From Bacteroidota bacterium (GTDB lineage Bacteria > Bacteroidota > Bacteroidia > Bacteroidales > Prolixibacteraceae): a stretch of 58,609 nt of DNA. Positions 35,835-47,906 of this stretch are shown here, in pieces. The stretch's first letter is position 1; every line of letters begins with the position of its first letter. The notes under the pieces are model-generated. The model did not search any database. It was not told the origin of the DNA and worked only from the letters and a program-made list of their open reading frames with translations. The position numbers and the translations under genes are program-made. The stretch spans positions 1-58,609 of the forward strand of contig JAJUGZ010000014.1 of assembly GCA_029265715.1 (NCBI GenBank), in the 5' to 3' direction.

Positions 35835-36710
35835 ATGAGCTACAGGTTACATGATGTATTAGCGCTGGTTCCACTGAATGACGAAGGCAAGATTGTTCTT
35901 CAGCAAGCCAAATACTTGCAAGATGTGCTGGGCGTCAGAATTTATGTGCTGCATGTTATTCCACCAGTTTCGCCGTTTCTCCGCCTCTTCAAGCCCAGGC
36001 AAATCCGGGCAAAAGAACATGAGGCTGTAAAAAAACTGACCCAATTCGTGAAAGACTTCTTTGGTGGCGAGATCCCCAATTCGGTCATCATTGATGTTCT
36101 TCAAGGCCCCTTGGCCCCGACCATCATCCGGCATGTCGATAAAGAAAACTTTCTCTTTATCATCCTGAAACCGTCGCCCGGGGAAACGGGAGCAGAAAGC
36201 ACACCCGACCAGAAAGCCGCCGACGAAATTATCCGACAAGTGAATTGCCCGGTCCTGACCATTAATCAGGAGGCAACCAAGCATGGAATCCGGAACATTC
36301 TAATTCCGATCGATATCTCGGAAGGGACAAAAAAAAGGTTGCTCTGGGGTAGTTTCTTCGCCCAAAAGACCCATGCCCGTGTCCAGATTGTATCGGCGCT
36401 GAACATCGATATGGAAGAAAAAAAGAGCCTTGCCTACCGGAACGCCGAGAAGATTAAAACCATGCTCCAGGAACGGGGAATCGAATGCGAAGTCACCATC
36501 CTGAAAGTGAGCGGAAAGGTCAAACACGAAGTTGTACTATCGTATATCGAAGAAAATAAACCCGATTTTGTGATTATCCGCAAACGCCAGGTCGCCTCTT
36601 CGTTCCGGAAAAACATCGGACCTTTTGCCCAGGAAATTATACATGGATCGAACGTTCCGGTTTTTACCGTCGGCCAGGCTCAGAAAGATATCGAACAAAT
36701 TTTGTCGTAA
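35835..36710 (+). CDS. Tandem universal stress protein (UspA family), first gene of V-ATPase cluster
   Basis: 291 residues with two Usp domains (about 1-140 and 150-285). Domain 1 begins VLALVPLNDEG and domain 2 NILIPIDISEGT; the second ends with GSNVPVFTVG. The ATP-binding glycine motif (GxxGx9GS) is not clearly complete in either domain. It lies 32 bases ahead of the subunit E gene and likely belongs to the same transcript. Confidence 0.88.
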   Translation: MSYRLHDVLALVPLNDEGKIVLQQAKYLQDVLGVRIYVLHVIPPVSPFLRLFKPRQIRAKEHEAVKKLTQFVKDFFGGEIPNSVIIDVLQGPLAPTIIRHVDKENFLFIILKPSPGETGAESTPDQKAADEIIRQVNCPVLTINQEATKHGIRNILIPIDISEGTKKRLLWGSFFAQKTHARVQIVSALNIDMEEKKSLAYRNAEKIKTMLQERGIECEVTILKVSGKVKHEVVLSYIEENKPDFVIIRKRQVASSFRKNIGPFAQEIIHGSNVPVFTVGQAQKDIEQILS

Positions 36711-36742
36711 ACCCCTTCGGGGAAAGTTAAAGAACTACGGAT

Positions 36743-37372
36743 ATGACTGACAAGATCCAGGAACTAACGGAAAAAATATACACCGAAGGCGTTTTAAAAG
36801 CGAAAGCAGAAGCCGACCGGATTATTTCAGAAGCCACCGAAAAAGCAAAAAATATCTTGTCTGAAGCAGAACGGCAAAAGCTTGAAATCCTGACCCAGGC
36901 TCAAAAAGAAATACAGGAGCTAAAAGATAAAACGAATTCGGAAATCGACCTTGCGGCAAAACGGGTGATTGGTAACTTAATGCAGTACGTTTCTGAAAAG
37001 CTGCTTGCCCTGGAGATAGATCCTTCGGTCGAGAAGGCTTTCCGGGATGAAAGATTTATCCAGGACATGATCCTGCTAATGATTCAGAACTGGACAAGAC
37101 TGGGTGAAAAAGAACCAGAAATAAACCTGTTGGTACCACCCGGAGAAGAAAATAAAATCAGGAAATTTTTCGAAGCCGAACTAAAAAAAGGACTCAGCCT
37201 GGGCATTCAACTGAACATTGATGAAAATCTTAAAAACGGCTTCCGGATCGAACCACGCAACGGTCGATATTACATCAGTTTTACATCGGAAGATTTTAAG
37301 TCCTACTTTAAAAGTCAATTGAAAGAAAAAACGCGCGAACTGATTTTTGGCCCTGAAAAAGACACATGGTAA
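36743..37372 (+). CDS. ntpE: V-type ATP synthase subunit E
   Basis: 209 residues. A long charged N-terminal helix (about 1-90, rich in Ala/Glu/Lys) suits the peripheral stalk, followed by a globular C-terminal domain (about 105-205). In V/A-ATPases E forms the stator with subunit G. It precedes the DUF2764 gene by 41 bases. Identification rests on position and architecture more than on sharp motifs. Confidence 0.88.
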   Translation: MTDKIQELTEKIYTEGVLKAKAEADRIISEATEKAKNILSEAERQKLEILTQAQKEIQELKDKTNSEIDLAAKRVIGNLMQYVSEKLLALEIDPSVEKAFRDERFIQDMILLMIQNWTRLGEKEPEINLLVPPGEENKIRKFFEAELKKGLSLGIQLNIDENLKNGFRIEPRNGRYYISFTSEDFKSYFKSQLKEKTRELIFGPEKDTW

Positions 37373-37413
37373 ACGTGCCGGAGGCACCACGGTTTGGTCA
37401 TTATTAACCATCG

Positions 37414-38268
37414 ATGATGTTTCAGAAAAAATACTATTGCCTGGTAGCCGGACTTCCCGATCTGATGGTCGGCGAAAAGAAAAAAGGTTTGACAAGCCTT
37501 CAATTCAAGCTTGAGCTGGCCAATCAATTGAACAAAACCGACTACCGGCTGCTCGAAATTTATTACCGACAAACCGACAATAAAAACCTTCTGAACCTGC
37601 TTCTGAAAAAGAACCACGAACACGATATGCTGGGAAACTATCCGACTGATTATCTGCAAGCCCAGATTGCCTGTCCGACTACGATCGAGCCTTACATGAA
37701 ACGGTTTCTCCACGAAATCAAGAAAGAAAAGCCCGACGAACCGGCTATACGATACGAAACCCGGTTACTGAAACTTTTTTATTTGTTTATCTCCGAATCG
37801 GGCAACCAGTTTCTGAAGCAATGGTTTCGGTTCGACCAGATCGCCCGGAATATATTCGCTTCGGTAAATTCCTTTAAATACCAATACAACCTGGCCGACC
37901 AGCTCATTATGAGTTCGACCGACCGCAATTTGCACCAAGAGTTTATGCGTTTTAAAATCAGGCACAATGTGTTTGAAGAAGAAAGCGACTGTTTCGCGCA
38001 AATCATTCAGGTTGCCGGATCGGACCTGAGCGCCCTGGAGAAAGAAAAAGAAATTGATAAAATCAGGTGGGCCTATCTGGATGAGATCACGGTCTTTCAC
38101 TATTTCTCGATCGAAAAAATCCTGAGTTTTGTTGTCAAACTAAACATGGTTGACCGCTGGCGAGACCTTGAAGCCGATCAGGGAAAAGCATTTTTCAACC
38201 AGCTTATCAAAGAACTGGAATGCGGTTATTCATTTCGCGAAGAATTTGACCTAACACCTAAACGATGA
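37414..38268 (+). CDS. DUF2764 protein in the V-ATPase operon (possible subunit C equivalent)
   Basis: 284 residues, mostly helical, no signal peptide or membrane segment. It begins KKYYCLVAGLPDL. A segment DNKNLLNLLLKKN (about 55-67) and another, FKYQYNLADQLI (about 152-163), resemble the repeated D-x-x-N-L-x-x-L-L patterns of subunit C (d). Its gene occupies the E-[C]-A-B slot, and its stop overlaps the start of ntpA by four bases (ATGA). I infer that it replaces subunit C, the rotor-to-ring socket. This is a proposal from position and weak motif likeness, not an established function. Confidence 0.8.
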   Translation: MMFQKKYYCLVAGLPDLMVGEKKKGLTSLQFKLELANQLNKTDYRLLEIYYRQTDNKNLLNLLLKKNHEHDMLGNYPTDYLQAQIACPTTIEPYMKRFLHEIKKEKPDEPAIRYETRLLKLFYLFISESGNQFLKQWFRFDQIARNIFASVNSFKYQYNLADQLIMSSTDRNLHQEFMRFKIRHNVFEEESDCFAQIIQVAGSDLSALEKEKEIDKIRWAYLDEITVFHYFSIEKILSFVVKLNMVDRWRDLEADQGKAFFNQLIKELECGYSFREEFDLTPKR

Positions 38269-40028
38269 GCACCACAGGAAACGTATCGGGTATTATTTCG
38301 AACCTCGTTATTGTAGCAGTCGACGGCGTGGTTGCACAAAACGAGATTTGCTACATCCTGAAAGATGAAGTAAAACTAATGGCAGAGGTTATCCGGATCG
38401 GCAAAGAACTGGCTTACGTACAAGTATTTGAAAGCACCCGCGGACTAAAACCCGGGATGCCTGTCGAATTTACCGGACACATGCTGGAAGCGACACTGGG
38501 GCCCGGCCTGCTTTCGAAAAATTTCGACGGGTTGCAAAACGACCTCGACAAAATGACCGGTATCTTTTTAAAGAAAGGCGATTATGCCCCGGCGCTCGAA
38601 GACAATAAGCTGTGGAATTTCAAGCCCCTCGCCCATCCGGGCGATTTAGTTACCGCTGGTTCATGGCTGGGCGAAGTCCAGGAAAACTGGATGCCTCACA
38701 AAATCATGGTTCCTTTTAAAATGACCGGTACCTATACGGTCAAAGAAATTGCCCAGCCCGGCGAATATACCATCAACGATACCATTTCCATCCTGACTAA
38801 CTCATCGGCTCACGAAATTCCGGTAAAAATGGTCCAGAAGTGGCCGGTAAAAATTCCGATAAAAGCATATAAAAATAAACCACGCCCATACGAGTTTATG
38901 GAAACCGGCGTACGGGTTATCGACAGCCTGAACCCCATCGTCAGGGGCGGGACAGGTTTTATTCCAGGCGCTTTTGGTACCGGCAAAACCGTTCTGGAAC
39001 ACGCTATTTCGAAACAGGCCGACGCCGATATCATTGTCGTTTCGGCTTGTGGCGAGCGCGCCAACGAGGTGGTTGAACTGTTTGCCGAATTTCCCAGGCT
39101 GGATGATCCACGAACCGGGCGAAAACTTTTGGAACGGACCACAATTGTGGCCAACACCTCGAACATGCCGGTAGCAGCCCGCGAAGCTTCGATCTACACA
39201 GCCATGACCCTGGCCGAATATTACCGCTCGATGGGAATGAAAATATTGTTGCTGGCCGACTCTACCTCGCGATGGGCCCAGGCCTTGCGCGAAATGTCGA
39301 ACCGGATGGAAGAACTACCCGGCCCCGATGCCTTCCCGATGGATTTACAGGCCACCATCTCGAACTTTTACGCCCGAGCGGGGTTCGTACACCTGAACAA
39401 CGGGCAAACAGGTTCGGTCACCTTTATCGGAACCGTATCGCCAGCCGGAGGCAACCTGAAAGAACCGGTTACCGAGGCAACCAAGAAGACAGCCCGCTGC
39501 TTTTATGCCTTATCGCAGGCTCGCGCCGACAGCAAACGCTATCCGGCCATCGATGCACTCGAAAGCTACTCGAAATACCTGGAATACCCCGAATTTCAGG
39601 AGTACATCAAAAAGCGGCTCTCCGAAAACTGGATTAATCAGATCCAGGAAGCTAAAAACATCCTGCAAAAGGGACACGAAGCTTACGAGCAGATCAACAT
39701 TCTGGGCGACGATGGCGTGCCCATCGACTATCACCAAATTTTCTGGAAATCCGAAGTCATTGACTTCATCATCCTTCAGCAAGATGCTTTCGATAAGGTG
39801 GACGCCAATACTCCGATCGACCGGCAACAGTATATGTTGGAATTGGTGCTGAATATCTGCCGAACGGAATTCAGTTTTGAAGGATTCGAAGAAATCAATC
39901 CGTATTTCAAACGGATTATCCATGTGCTGAAGCAAATGAATTACGCCGGGTTCAAATCAGAAAATTTCATTGCGCAGGAAAAAGAACTGGCTGAAATTAT
40001 GGCTGAAAGGGCAATTAAACCCCAATAA
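38265..40028 (+). CDS. ntpA: V-type ATP synthase catalytic subunit A
   Basis: 587 residues. Walker A is GAFGTGKTV (about 233-241), Walker B is LLADSTSRW (about 328-336), and the nonhomologous insert of V-type A subunits lies between residues about 110 and 200 (NFKPLAHPGD, GEVQENWMPHK). It hydrolyses or makes ATP at the A/B interface. Length is normal. It overlaps the DUF2764 gene by four bases. Confidence 0.96.
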   Translation: MSTTGNVSGIISNLVIVAVDGVVAQNEICYILKDEVKLMAEVIRIGKELAYVQVFESTRGLKPGMPVEFTGHMLEATLGPGLLSKNFDGLQNDLDKMTGIFLKKGDYAPALEDNKLWNFKPLAHPGDLVTAGSWLGEVQENWMPHKIMVPFKMTGTYTVKEIAQPGEYTINDTISILTNSSAHEIPVKMVQKWPVKIPIKAYKNKPRPYEFMETGVRVIDSLNPIVRGGTGFIPGAFGTGKTVLEHAISKQADADIIVVSACGERANEVVELFAEFPRLDDPRTGRKLLERTTIVANTSNMPVAAREASIYTAMTLAEYYRSMGMKILLLADSTSRWAQALREMSNRMEELPGPDAFPMDLQATISNFYARAGFVHLNNGQTGSVTFIGTVSPAGGNLKEPVTEATKKTARCFYALSQARADSKRYPAIDALESYSKYLEYPEFQEYIKKRLSENWINQIQEAKNILQKGHEAYEQINILGDDGVPIDYHQIFWKSEVIDFIILQQDAFDKVDANTPIDRQQYMLELVLNICRTEFSFEGFEEINPYFKRIIHVLKQMNYAGFKSENFIAQEKELAEIMAERAIKPQ

Positions 40029-40058
40029 AACAAGACTATTGACAAAACAACAGACACG

Positions 40059-41384
40059 ATGGCAAGCACGGCTTTTCAAAAAATTTACACAAAACTGACC
40101 CAGATTACCAAGGCTACCTGCTCGCTGCATGCCACGCAGGTGGGATACGAAGAAATGGCCACTGTAAACGGCCGGATGGCGCAGGTCATCAAGATTCAGG
40201 GCGACTTAGTCACCCTGCAGGTTTTCTCCGGAACCGAAGGGCTGCCTACCAACGCCGAAGTTGTATTTCTGGGACACGCTCCTCAACTACTGGTCGGCGA
40301 CGAGTTGAATGGCCGATTTTTCAATGCGCTTGGCAACCCGATCGACGGAGGGCCGCCAGTCGCAGGTAAAGCCACCGAACTGGGCAGCCCTTCGGTAAAC
40401 CCGGTCAAACGCAAACAACCATCGGAACTGATTGCTACCGGAATCGCCGGGATCGACCTGAACAACACGCTGGTAACCGGGCAGAAGATCCCGTTTTTCG
40501 CCGATCCCGACCAACCGTTTAATCAGGTGATGGCCATTGTTGCCTTACGGGCAAAAGCCGATAAAATCATCTTGGGCGGCATGGGCCTGACCAACGACGA
40601 CTACCTGTTTTTCCGGAATATTTTTGAAAATGCCGGAAGCGCCAGTCATATCATCAGCTTTGTAAACACCAACGAAGACCCGCCTCTGGAACGGTTGCTG
40701 GTTCCGGATATGACCCTGACTGCCGCCGAATATTTCGCTGTGGAAAAACATCAGAAGGTATTGGTTTTGCTGACCGACATGACACTTTATGCCGAGGCGC
40801 TGAGCATTGTTTCGAACCGTATGGACCAAATCCCGTCGAAAGACAGTATGCCCGGTTCACTTTACAGCGACCTGGCCCGCATCTATGAAAAAGCCGTACA
40901 ATTCCCCGATGGCGGTTCAATCACGATCATTGCAGTTACCACGTTGTCTGGAGGCGATATCACACACGCCATCCCCGACAACACTGGTTACATCACCGAG
41001 GGACAACTATTTATCCGGAAAGATACCGATATCGGGAAGGTTATTATCGACCCCTTCCGCAGCTTGTCGCGTTTAAAACAACTGGTCATCGGAAAGAAAA
41101 CCCGGGAAGACCACCCGCAGGTCATGAATGCGGCAGTCCGGCTTTTTGCCGATGCCATGAATGCCAAAACAAAACTCGAAAACGGATTTGACCTGACCGA
41201 CTATGACCAACGCACGTTACAATATGCTAAAGAATATTCGAACCGTCTGTTAACCATCGACGTAACGTTAGATACAGATTCGATGCTGGATACCGCTTGG
41301 GAACTTTTCAGAAAATATTTCTCGGTAAACGAAGTGGCCATAAAAACCGAGTTTGTCGAGAAATATGGTATGTGGGAAACCTGA
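40059..41384 (+). CDS. ntpB: V-type ATP synthase subunit B
   Basis: 441 residues, noncatalytic partner of A. The blocks GRFFNALGNPIDGGP, IATGIAGIDLNNTLVTGQKIPFF (no Walker A, as expected for B), VLLTDMTLYAEALS and SNRMDQIPSKDSMPGSLYSDL are typical. It is followed by the second Usp-type gene after 26 bases. Confidence 0.96.
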   Translation: MASTAFQKIYTKLTQITKATCSLHATQVGYEEMATVNGRMAQVIKIQGDLVTLQVFSGTEGLPTNAEVVFLGHAPQLLVGDELNGRFFNALGNPIDGGPPVAGKATELGSPSVNPVKRKQPSELIATGIAGIDLNNTLVTGQKIPFFADPDQPFNQVMAIVALRAKADKIILGGMGLTNDDYLFFRNIFENAGSASHIISFVNTNEDPPLERLLVPDMTLTAAEYFAVEKHQKVLVLLTDMTLYAEALSIVSNRMDQIPSKDSMPGSLYSDLARIYEKAVQFPDGGSITIIAVTTLSGGDITHAIPDNTGYITEGQLFIRKDTDIGKVIIDPFRSLSRLKQLVIGKKTREDHPQVMNAAVRLFADAMNAKTKLENGFDLTDYDQRTLQYAKEYSNRLLTIDVTLDTDSMLDTAWELFRKYFSVNEVAIKTEFVEKYGMWET

Positions 41385-41410
41385 TTTTGAAACACTAAAA
41401 ACACGAAGTC

Positions 41411-42532
41411 ATGAAAAACCATTTGGTAACGGTGATGAAATTCACCAAGCTTTGGGCCCTCCGGTTTGTAAAAGAAAAACTCGAATTCGAAGGGATTGAA
41501 TGCTTCCTGACCGACGAAGGCTTCGAACGTACCGACTTGTCCCTTCCGTTGGGGTGGAACCTAAAAGTAATGTCGAACGACGTAGAACGAACCGTCAGGC
41601 TATTGCTGCAACTTACTAAGACCTACGACCTGGACAACATCGAAGAAAACGATACCATCAAGAACCTGAAAAAGCTGATGGTCCCGGTTGACCTGGAAAG
41701 CTATTCGTTTAACTTGTGCCAGTTTGCATTTACCTTTGCCGAAAAAATCAATGCCGAAATTAAATTTCTGTATGTACTCGAAGATCCCAGTTTTTCGGAC
41801 GCAGTACGGTTCACCACCTCGTGGGAACGCCACCTGTTGATGGACAAAGAAGAAGCCTACCGAAAAGCCAATGCACGGTTAGTCAAGTTCCGCGACGAAC
41901 TGAAAACCCACATTCCTGAAAAATTACTAAGCAAAGTAAAATTCCATTTTGCCATGCATACCGGGAAATGCGGAAATACTATTGTTGAGCTGAGCACGCG
42001 GTACAAACCAGAAATGGTTATTATGGGACTGAAAGACAAAGATTCGACCGACAACGAACATGTTGCCAAACTGACCCAATACGTTATTGAGCACATTGAA
42101 TACCCGGTTATGACAATTCCCAGCGAAGCTCGAATAACAGACCTTAGCAAAATTAAAGTGATGTATGCTACCGACTTTAACGACCGTGACAATTCGTCGT
42201 TAAATAAGTTGCTCGAAATTATGAAACCTTTTGAGCCTCTGATCCACTGTATCCACGTCGACACTGAACGAAACCCGGTCAATCAGGAACGGATGGACGA
42301 AATCACGCAACTGTTGCATAAGGATTACAGCGCGTACCGGATTCATGCAGACCTGTTCGACAGTGTCGATTTATCGATGGGTATCGAAGAATTTGTCGAA
42401 AAAAACGAAATCGAACTGATCTCGCTGACTGCCCAGAAACGCAGTTTTATTTACAAGATATTTCATCCGGACATTTTACAAAAAATGATTTTGTCGAGCA
42501 AAATACCGATGCTGGTATTCCCGATTCAATAA
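41411..42532 (+). CDS. Fused DUF2007-like and tandem Usp protein inside the V-ATPase operon
   Basis: 373 residues. An N-terminal domain of about 75 residues (ALRFVKEKLEFEGIECFLTDEG... ERTVRLLLQL) resembles the DUF2007 'signal transducing' fold. Two Usp-like domains follow (about 90-235, starting KKLMVPVDLESYS; about 245-373, starting KIKVMYATDFND). It sits between subunits B and D with gaps of 26 and 7 bases, so it is made together with the enzyme. It may sense nucleotide or energy state, but that is inference. Confidence 0.82.
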   Translation: MKNHLVTVMKFTKLWALRFVKEKLEFEGIECFLTDEGFERTDLSLPLGWNLKVMSNDVERTVRLLLQLTKTYDLDNIEENDTIKNLKKLMVPVDLESYSFNLCQFAFTFAEKINAEIKFLYVLEDPSFSDAVRFTTSWERHLLMDKEEAYRKANARLVKFRDELKTHIPEKLLSKVKFHFAMHTGKCGNTIVELSTRYKPEMVIMGLKDKDSTDNEHVAKLTQYVIEHIEYPVMTIPSEARITDLSKIKVMYATDFNDRDNSSLNKLLEIMKPFEPLIHCIHVDTERNPVNQERMDEITQLLHKDYSAYRIHADLFDSVDLSMGIEEFVEKNEIELISLTAQKRSFIYKIFHPDILQKMILSSKIPMLVFPIQ

Positions 42533-42539
42533 CATACGA

Positions 42540-43142
42540 ATGGCCCTGAAATTCCAATACAACAAGATTGCGTTACAAGGACTGAACCGACAGTTGAACA
42601 TACGGCTAAACGCACTCCCGATCCTGAAAAACAAGGAAATGGTGCTCCGTTTGGAAGTTGCCAAAGCCCGGCGTAAAATTGGAGAACTAAATGCCGAGAT
42701 TAGGCGACAAACCGACATTAACACCCGCGAACCGGCAATCTGGTGCGAATTTCTGCCCGAGTTACTGTCGCTGGGCGAGGTTGTTGCCTCGGTAAAAAAA
42801 ATTGCAGGCATCCAAACCCCGGTACTGGAACAGGTTCATTTCAAAGAAGCCGAATTCAGCTTGTTCAGCAACCCGCAATGGTTCCCCGAAGGAATTTCAA
42901 TCCTGAAGCGAATCGTAACAGTTGTCATCGAACGCGATTTTTATATCCGGAAGATGGAACTTCTCAACCAAGCCCGGCGCAAAACAACACAGAAAGTAAA
43001 CCTGTACGAAAAAGTTCAGGTCCCCGCCTACGAAGAAGCTATCCGGAAAATAAAACGGTTTCTGGAAGACGAAGAAACGCTGTCGAAATCGGCCCAGAAA
43101 ATTTTAAAAACACGGCAACAGTTTTCAGTTACAAGCCTATGA
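42540..43142 (+). CDS. ntpD: V-type ATP synthase subunit D
   Basis: 200 residues, predicted long coiled-coil helices at both ends, as in the central rotor shaft. The N-terminus FQYNKIALQGLNRQL and the C-terminal block RRKTTQKVNLYEKVQVPAY are typical of subunit D. The stop overlaps the start of ntpI (ATGA). Confidence 0.93.
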   Translation: MALKFQYNKIALQGLNRQLNIRLNALPILKNKEMVLRLEVAKARRKIGELNAEIRRQTDINTREPAIWCEFLPELLSLGEVVASVKKIAGIQTPVLEQVHFKEAEFSLFSNPQWFPEGISILKRIVTVVIERDFYIRKMELLNQARRKTTQKVNLYEKVQVPAYEEAIRKIKRFLEDEETLSKSAQKILKTRQQFSVTSL

Positions 43143-44944
43143 TCGTACCGATGTTTAAATATGCTTTCCTGCTCTATCATCGCGACTATCTGCATTTTCT
43201 GAACGAATTGCAGCAGGTTGGTGTTTTGCACATTATGCCCCAATCGACCGAAGAGTATGTCGAACATCCGGATAATAAATCAACGCTGTTGCTCCGGGTA
43301 AAGGAAAAAATCCGGTTTCTCGAAAAACGGCTTTCGCAGCCTACCCAACAACTTCCGCTAATGAGCGTGAAACAATTACTGGATATCATCGACCAGCGAC
43401 AAGAACGGCTTGAAGCGCTTAGTCTGGAATTAAACGTAGCCCACAGCGAACTCCTAAATGCAGCGCCATGGGGCAATTTTAACCCGGAAACAATCCGAAA
43501 ACTAACGGAAGCCGATATTCACCTCCGTTTCTTCAGAGTTTCGAAGAAGAAATTTACACCACAGTTTCAGGAACAATATGGGGCTGTTATGGTCAGCGAG
43601 AACGATCTGTACCTGTACTTTGTCATTGTACAGAAAGGGAAAAGCGAAATTACAATCGATGCCAAAGAAGTACAGCCGCCGGAAAAATCATTTTCGGAAC
43701 TGCAAAACCACATTCGCCACATCGAAACAAAGATGGCAAACATCAATCAGGAACTTGACGAACTGGCAGCCGAGGTAATTCCCCAGCTCCAAAAAGGGAA
43801 AGATACAATCCAGAGTGAGCTGGATTTTGAACAAGCCCTTCGCAACACGCAAAAAAAATTTGATAACCGACTGATGATCCTTGAAGGTTGGGTACCCGCC
43901 CCGCAAAAAGAACGAATTGATGCATTTCTGAACGAAAAGCAAATCGTATGTGTCGTCCAAAAAGCAACACCCCGCGACCGTGCGCCAATTTTGCTGCAAA
44001 ACAACCGGTTCAGCAGGTTATTCGAGCCCATCGGGAAACTCTTCTCACTTCCCTCTTACGCCGAGCTCGACCTGACGGTATTTTTCGCGCCATTCTTCAT
44101 GCTGTTTTTCGGTTTCTGCTTAGGCGATGCCGGCTACGGGCTTATTTTCATCGTGGCGGCCAGCCTGTATAAAATCAAAGCAGCCAAAAACATCAGACCA
44201 TATTTAACGCTTATTCAGTTTCTGGGTATTGCCACCGTTTTGCTTGGCATTGTTTCAGGAACATTCTTCGGGATCAACCTGATCGAAGCCAACTTCAGGA
44301 TTACCGCCTCTCTGAAAAAAATATTTCTCGACCCCGGTGGATTGCTCAACCTGTCTATCGCACTGGGAGCTGCCCAAATTGTATTCGGCATGTGCATCAA
44401 AGCAGCCAACCAGATTAGGCAGCACGGATGGGCTTATGCATTGGGGACCTTTGGATGGCTGTTTATGATCGTCGGGAGTGGAGCCTATTTTTTACTCACA
44501 TCCATGGAAATACAAACTCCGGACAGTCGCATACTAACCCTCATTCTTTCAATCGGCGGGATATTGGTTTTGCTGTTCACCGATCCCAAAACCGGATTGA
44601 TTTCCCGTGTTGGACAAGGCGTCTGGAACATTTACTCGACCGTTACCGGTGTTTTTGGCGATTTGCTTTCGTATATCCGGTTGTTTGCCCTCGGATTATC
44701 GAGCGCCATTCTGGGGTTTGTCATCAACGAAATTGCCCTCGAGATGCTGAAGATTTCACCTATTATCGGGCCTGTTTTCTTTATCATCTTTCTGATTCTG
44801 GGACATACCATGAATATCCTGATTTCGTCGCTCAGCTCGTTTGTCCACCCTATGCGTCTCACCTTTGTTGAGTTTTTCAAGAATGCCGGATTTACCGGAG
44901 GAGGAAAGCCCTACAAACCTTTTTCGAACCATCCGTCCGGATAG
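43139..44944 (+). CDS. ntpI: V-type ATP synthase subunit I (a-type membrane subunit)
   Basis: 601 residues from ATG 43139 (MIVPMFKYAFLLYHRDYL). The frame is open 132 codons further upstream, but that part only shadows subunit D. The N-terminal half is cytosolic and coiled-coil; the C-terminal half has seven to eight membrane helices starting near residue 305. The ion-channel arginine is in SYIRLFALGLSSAILG (about 515). It forms the half-channels with the K ring. Confidence 0.94.
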   Translation: MIVPMFKYAFLLYHRDYLHFLNELQQVGVLHIMPQSTEEYVEHPDNKSTLLLRVKEKIRFLEKRLSQPTQQLPLMSVKQLLDIIDQRQERLEALSLELNVAHSELLNAAPWGNFNPETIRKLTEADIHLRFFRVSKKKFTPQFQEQYGAVMVSENDLYLYFVIVQKGKSEITIDAKEVQPPEKSFSELQNHIRHIETKMANINQELDELAAEVIPQLQKGKDTIQSELDFEQALRNTQKKFDNRLMILEGWVPAPQKERIDAFLNEKQIVCVVQKATPRDRAPILLQNNRFSRLFEPIGKLFSLPSYAELDLTVFFAPFFMLFFGFCLGDAGYGLIFIVAASLYKIKAAKNIRPYLTLIQFLGIATVLLGIVSGTFFGINLIEANFRITASLKKIFLDPGGLLNLSIALGAAQIVFGMCIKAANQIRQHGWAYALGTFGWLFMIVGSGAYFLLTSMEIQTPDSRILTLILSIGGILVLLFTDPKTGLISRVGQGVWNIYSTVTGVFGDLLSYIRLFALGLSSAILGFVINEIALEMLKISPIIGPVFFIIFLILGHTMNILISSLSSFVHPMRLTFVEFFKNAGFTGGGKPYKPFSNHPSG

Positions 44945-44967
44945 TTCCCGTCCAGTACAAACCTTAA

Positions 44968-45435
<468 letters not shown>

Positions 45436-45467
45436 TGTGAACGGTTGAAAAACTATTTGTCCAGAGC

Positions 45468-45941
45468 TTAGTATCCCGGAGCAAGTTCTTCTTTTAAGGC
45501 TTCCTGAATTTCCAGGAAATTGGTCTCCAGTTTCAGCATGTTTTCGATAAAAAAATTGTAGATATCCGGCCATTGATTTTGCCGATGAAAATCAACATGG
45601 TCCATCGCAGCATAAATACGGCAAACTTCCTGGCCGCTTTCGCGCACAACACAAAAATCCCAGATCAGTCCGTCAGGAAAACCATTTTCTAAAATCCGTT
45701 TATATTTTTCGAGGGTTTCGAATATTTCGAGCCGGCGTTCTTCCTTGCGACTGTTAATCTCGATCATCACCAGGGCCTGTTCGCGGTTAACATCAAATTT
45801 CAGGTCGATGCCATTAATGCCGGTATCGTACAATATCCATTTCTTTTTGCGACGACGCAATTGAGGAACGATTTCGCACCGTTTGGCAAACAAAATCCAG
45901 AATTCTTTTCGTAATAACTTCAGCTCGTCTTTCGAATACAT
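45468..45941 (-). CDS. DUF4268 family protein
   Basis: 157 residues, alpha/beta, no signal peptide. The family blocks LRKEFWILFAKRC, YDTGINGIDLKFDVNREQALVMIEI and GFPDGLIWDFC support the DUF4268 call, a nuclease-like fold family common in Bacteroidota. Function unknown. It converges on the V-ATPase operon. Confidence 0.8.
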   Translation of the reverse strand: MYSKDELKLLRKEFWILFAKRCEIVPQLRRRKKKWILYDTGINGIDLKFDVNREQALVMIEINSRKEERRLEIFETLEKYKRILENGFPDGLIWDFCVVRESGQEVCRIYAAMDHVDFHRQNQWPDIYNFFIENMLKLETNFLEIQEALKEELAPGY

Positions 45942-46099
45942 GCAACCAATTTGAGGCGCAAAGATAGAAAGCCAGTTAAAAAATCGAATTACACGGCAAA
46001 CAGTTTTGTAAGTAGTCCGCTAAAATCAGTTCCAAATCTCTTTTCCAACTGACAATTAAGAATTTATTAATCCTCCAACGGCAGGTTCCTGCATTATAA

Positions 46100-47764
<1,665 letters not shown>

Positions 47765-47773
47765 ACATACAGA

Positions 47774-47887
47774 AGAAGCTGTCTCAAATGTTTTTTAAAG
47801 CTTCTGAAAATTGAATCTTCGAAAAAACTTTTCGGGTAGGTTACTAATAAAAAGAGGGTGTCTCGGACTTTTGAGACGCCCTCTTTT
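47774..47887. repeat. MITE-like element A, copy 2
   Basis: Nearly identical to 9705-9816 over its whole length, with the same terminal inverted repeats (left AGAAGCTGTCTCAAATG). It lies between the ABC-F gene and the converging SLC13 gene. Confidence 0.85.
47854..47883. terminator. Bidirectional terminator inside MITE-like element A
   Basis: GAGGGTGTCTC (47854-47864) pairs with GAGACGCCCTC (47873-47883), with one G-U pair and flanking A and T runs. It can end both the ABC-F and the SLC13 genes. Confidence 0.8.
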
Positions 47888-47906
47888 TATTATGTGCCCC
47901 CGCGTG

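Noticed and set aside
42743-43138. Upstream extension of the subunit I frame
   Set aside because: It lies wholly over subunit D in another frame and its residues are low-complexity and unlike subunit I. The ATG at 43139 overlaps the ntpD stop as ATGA, which fits an operon.
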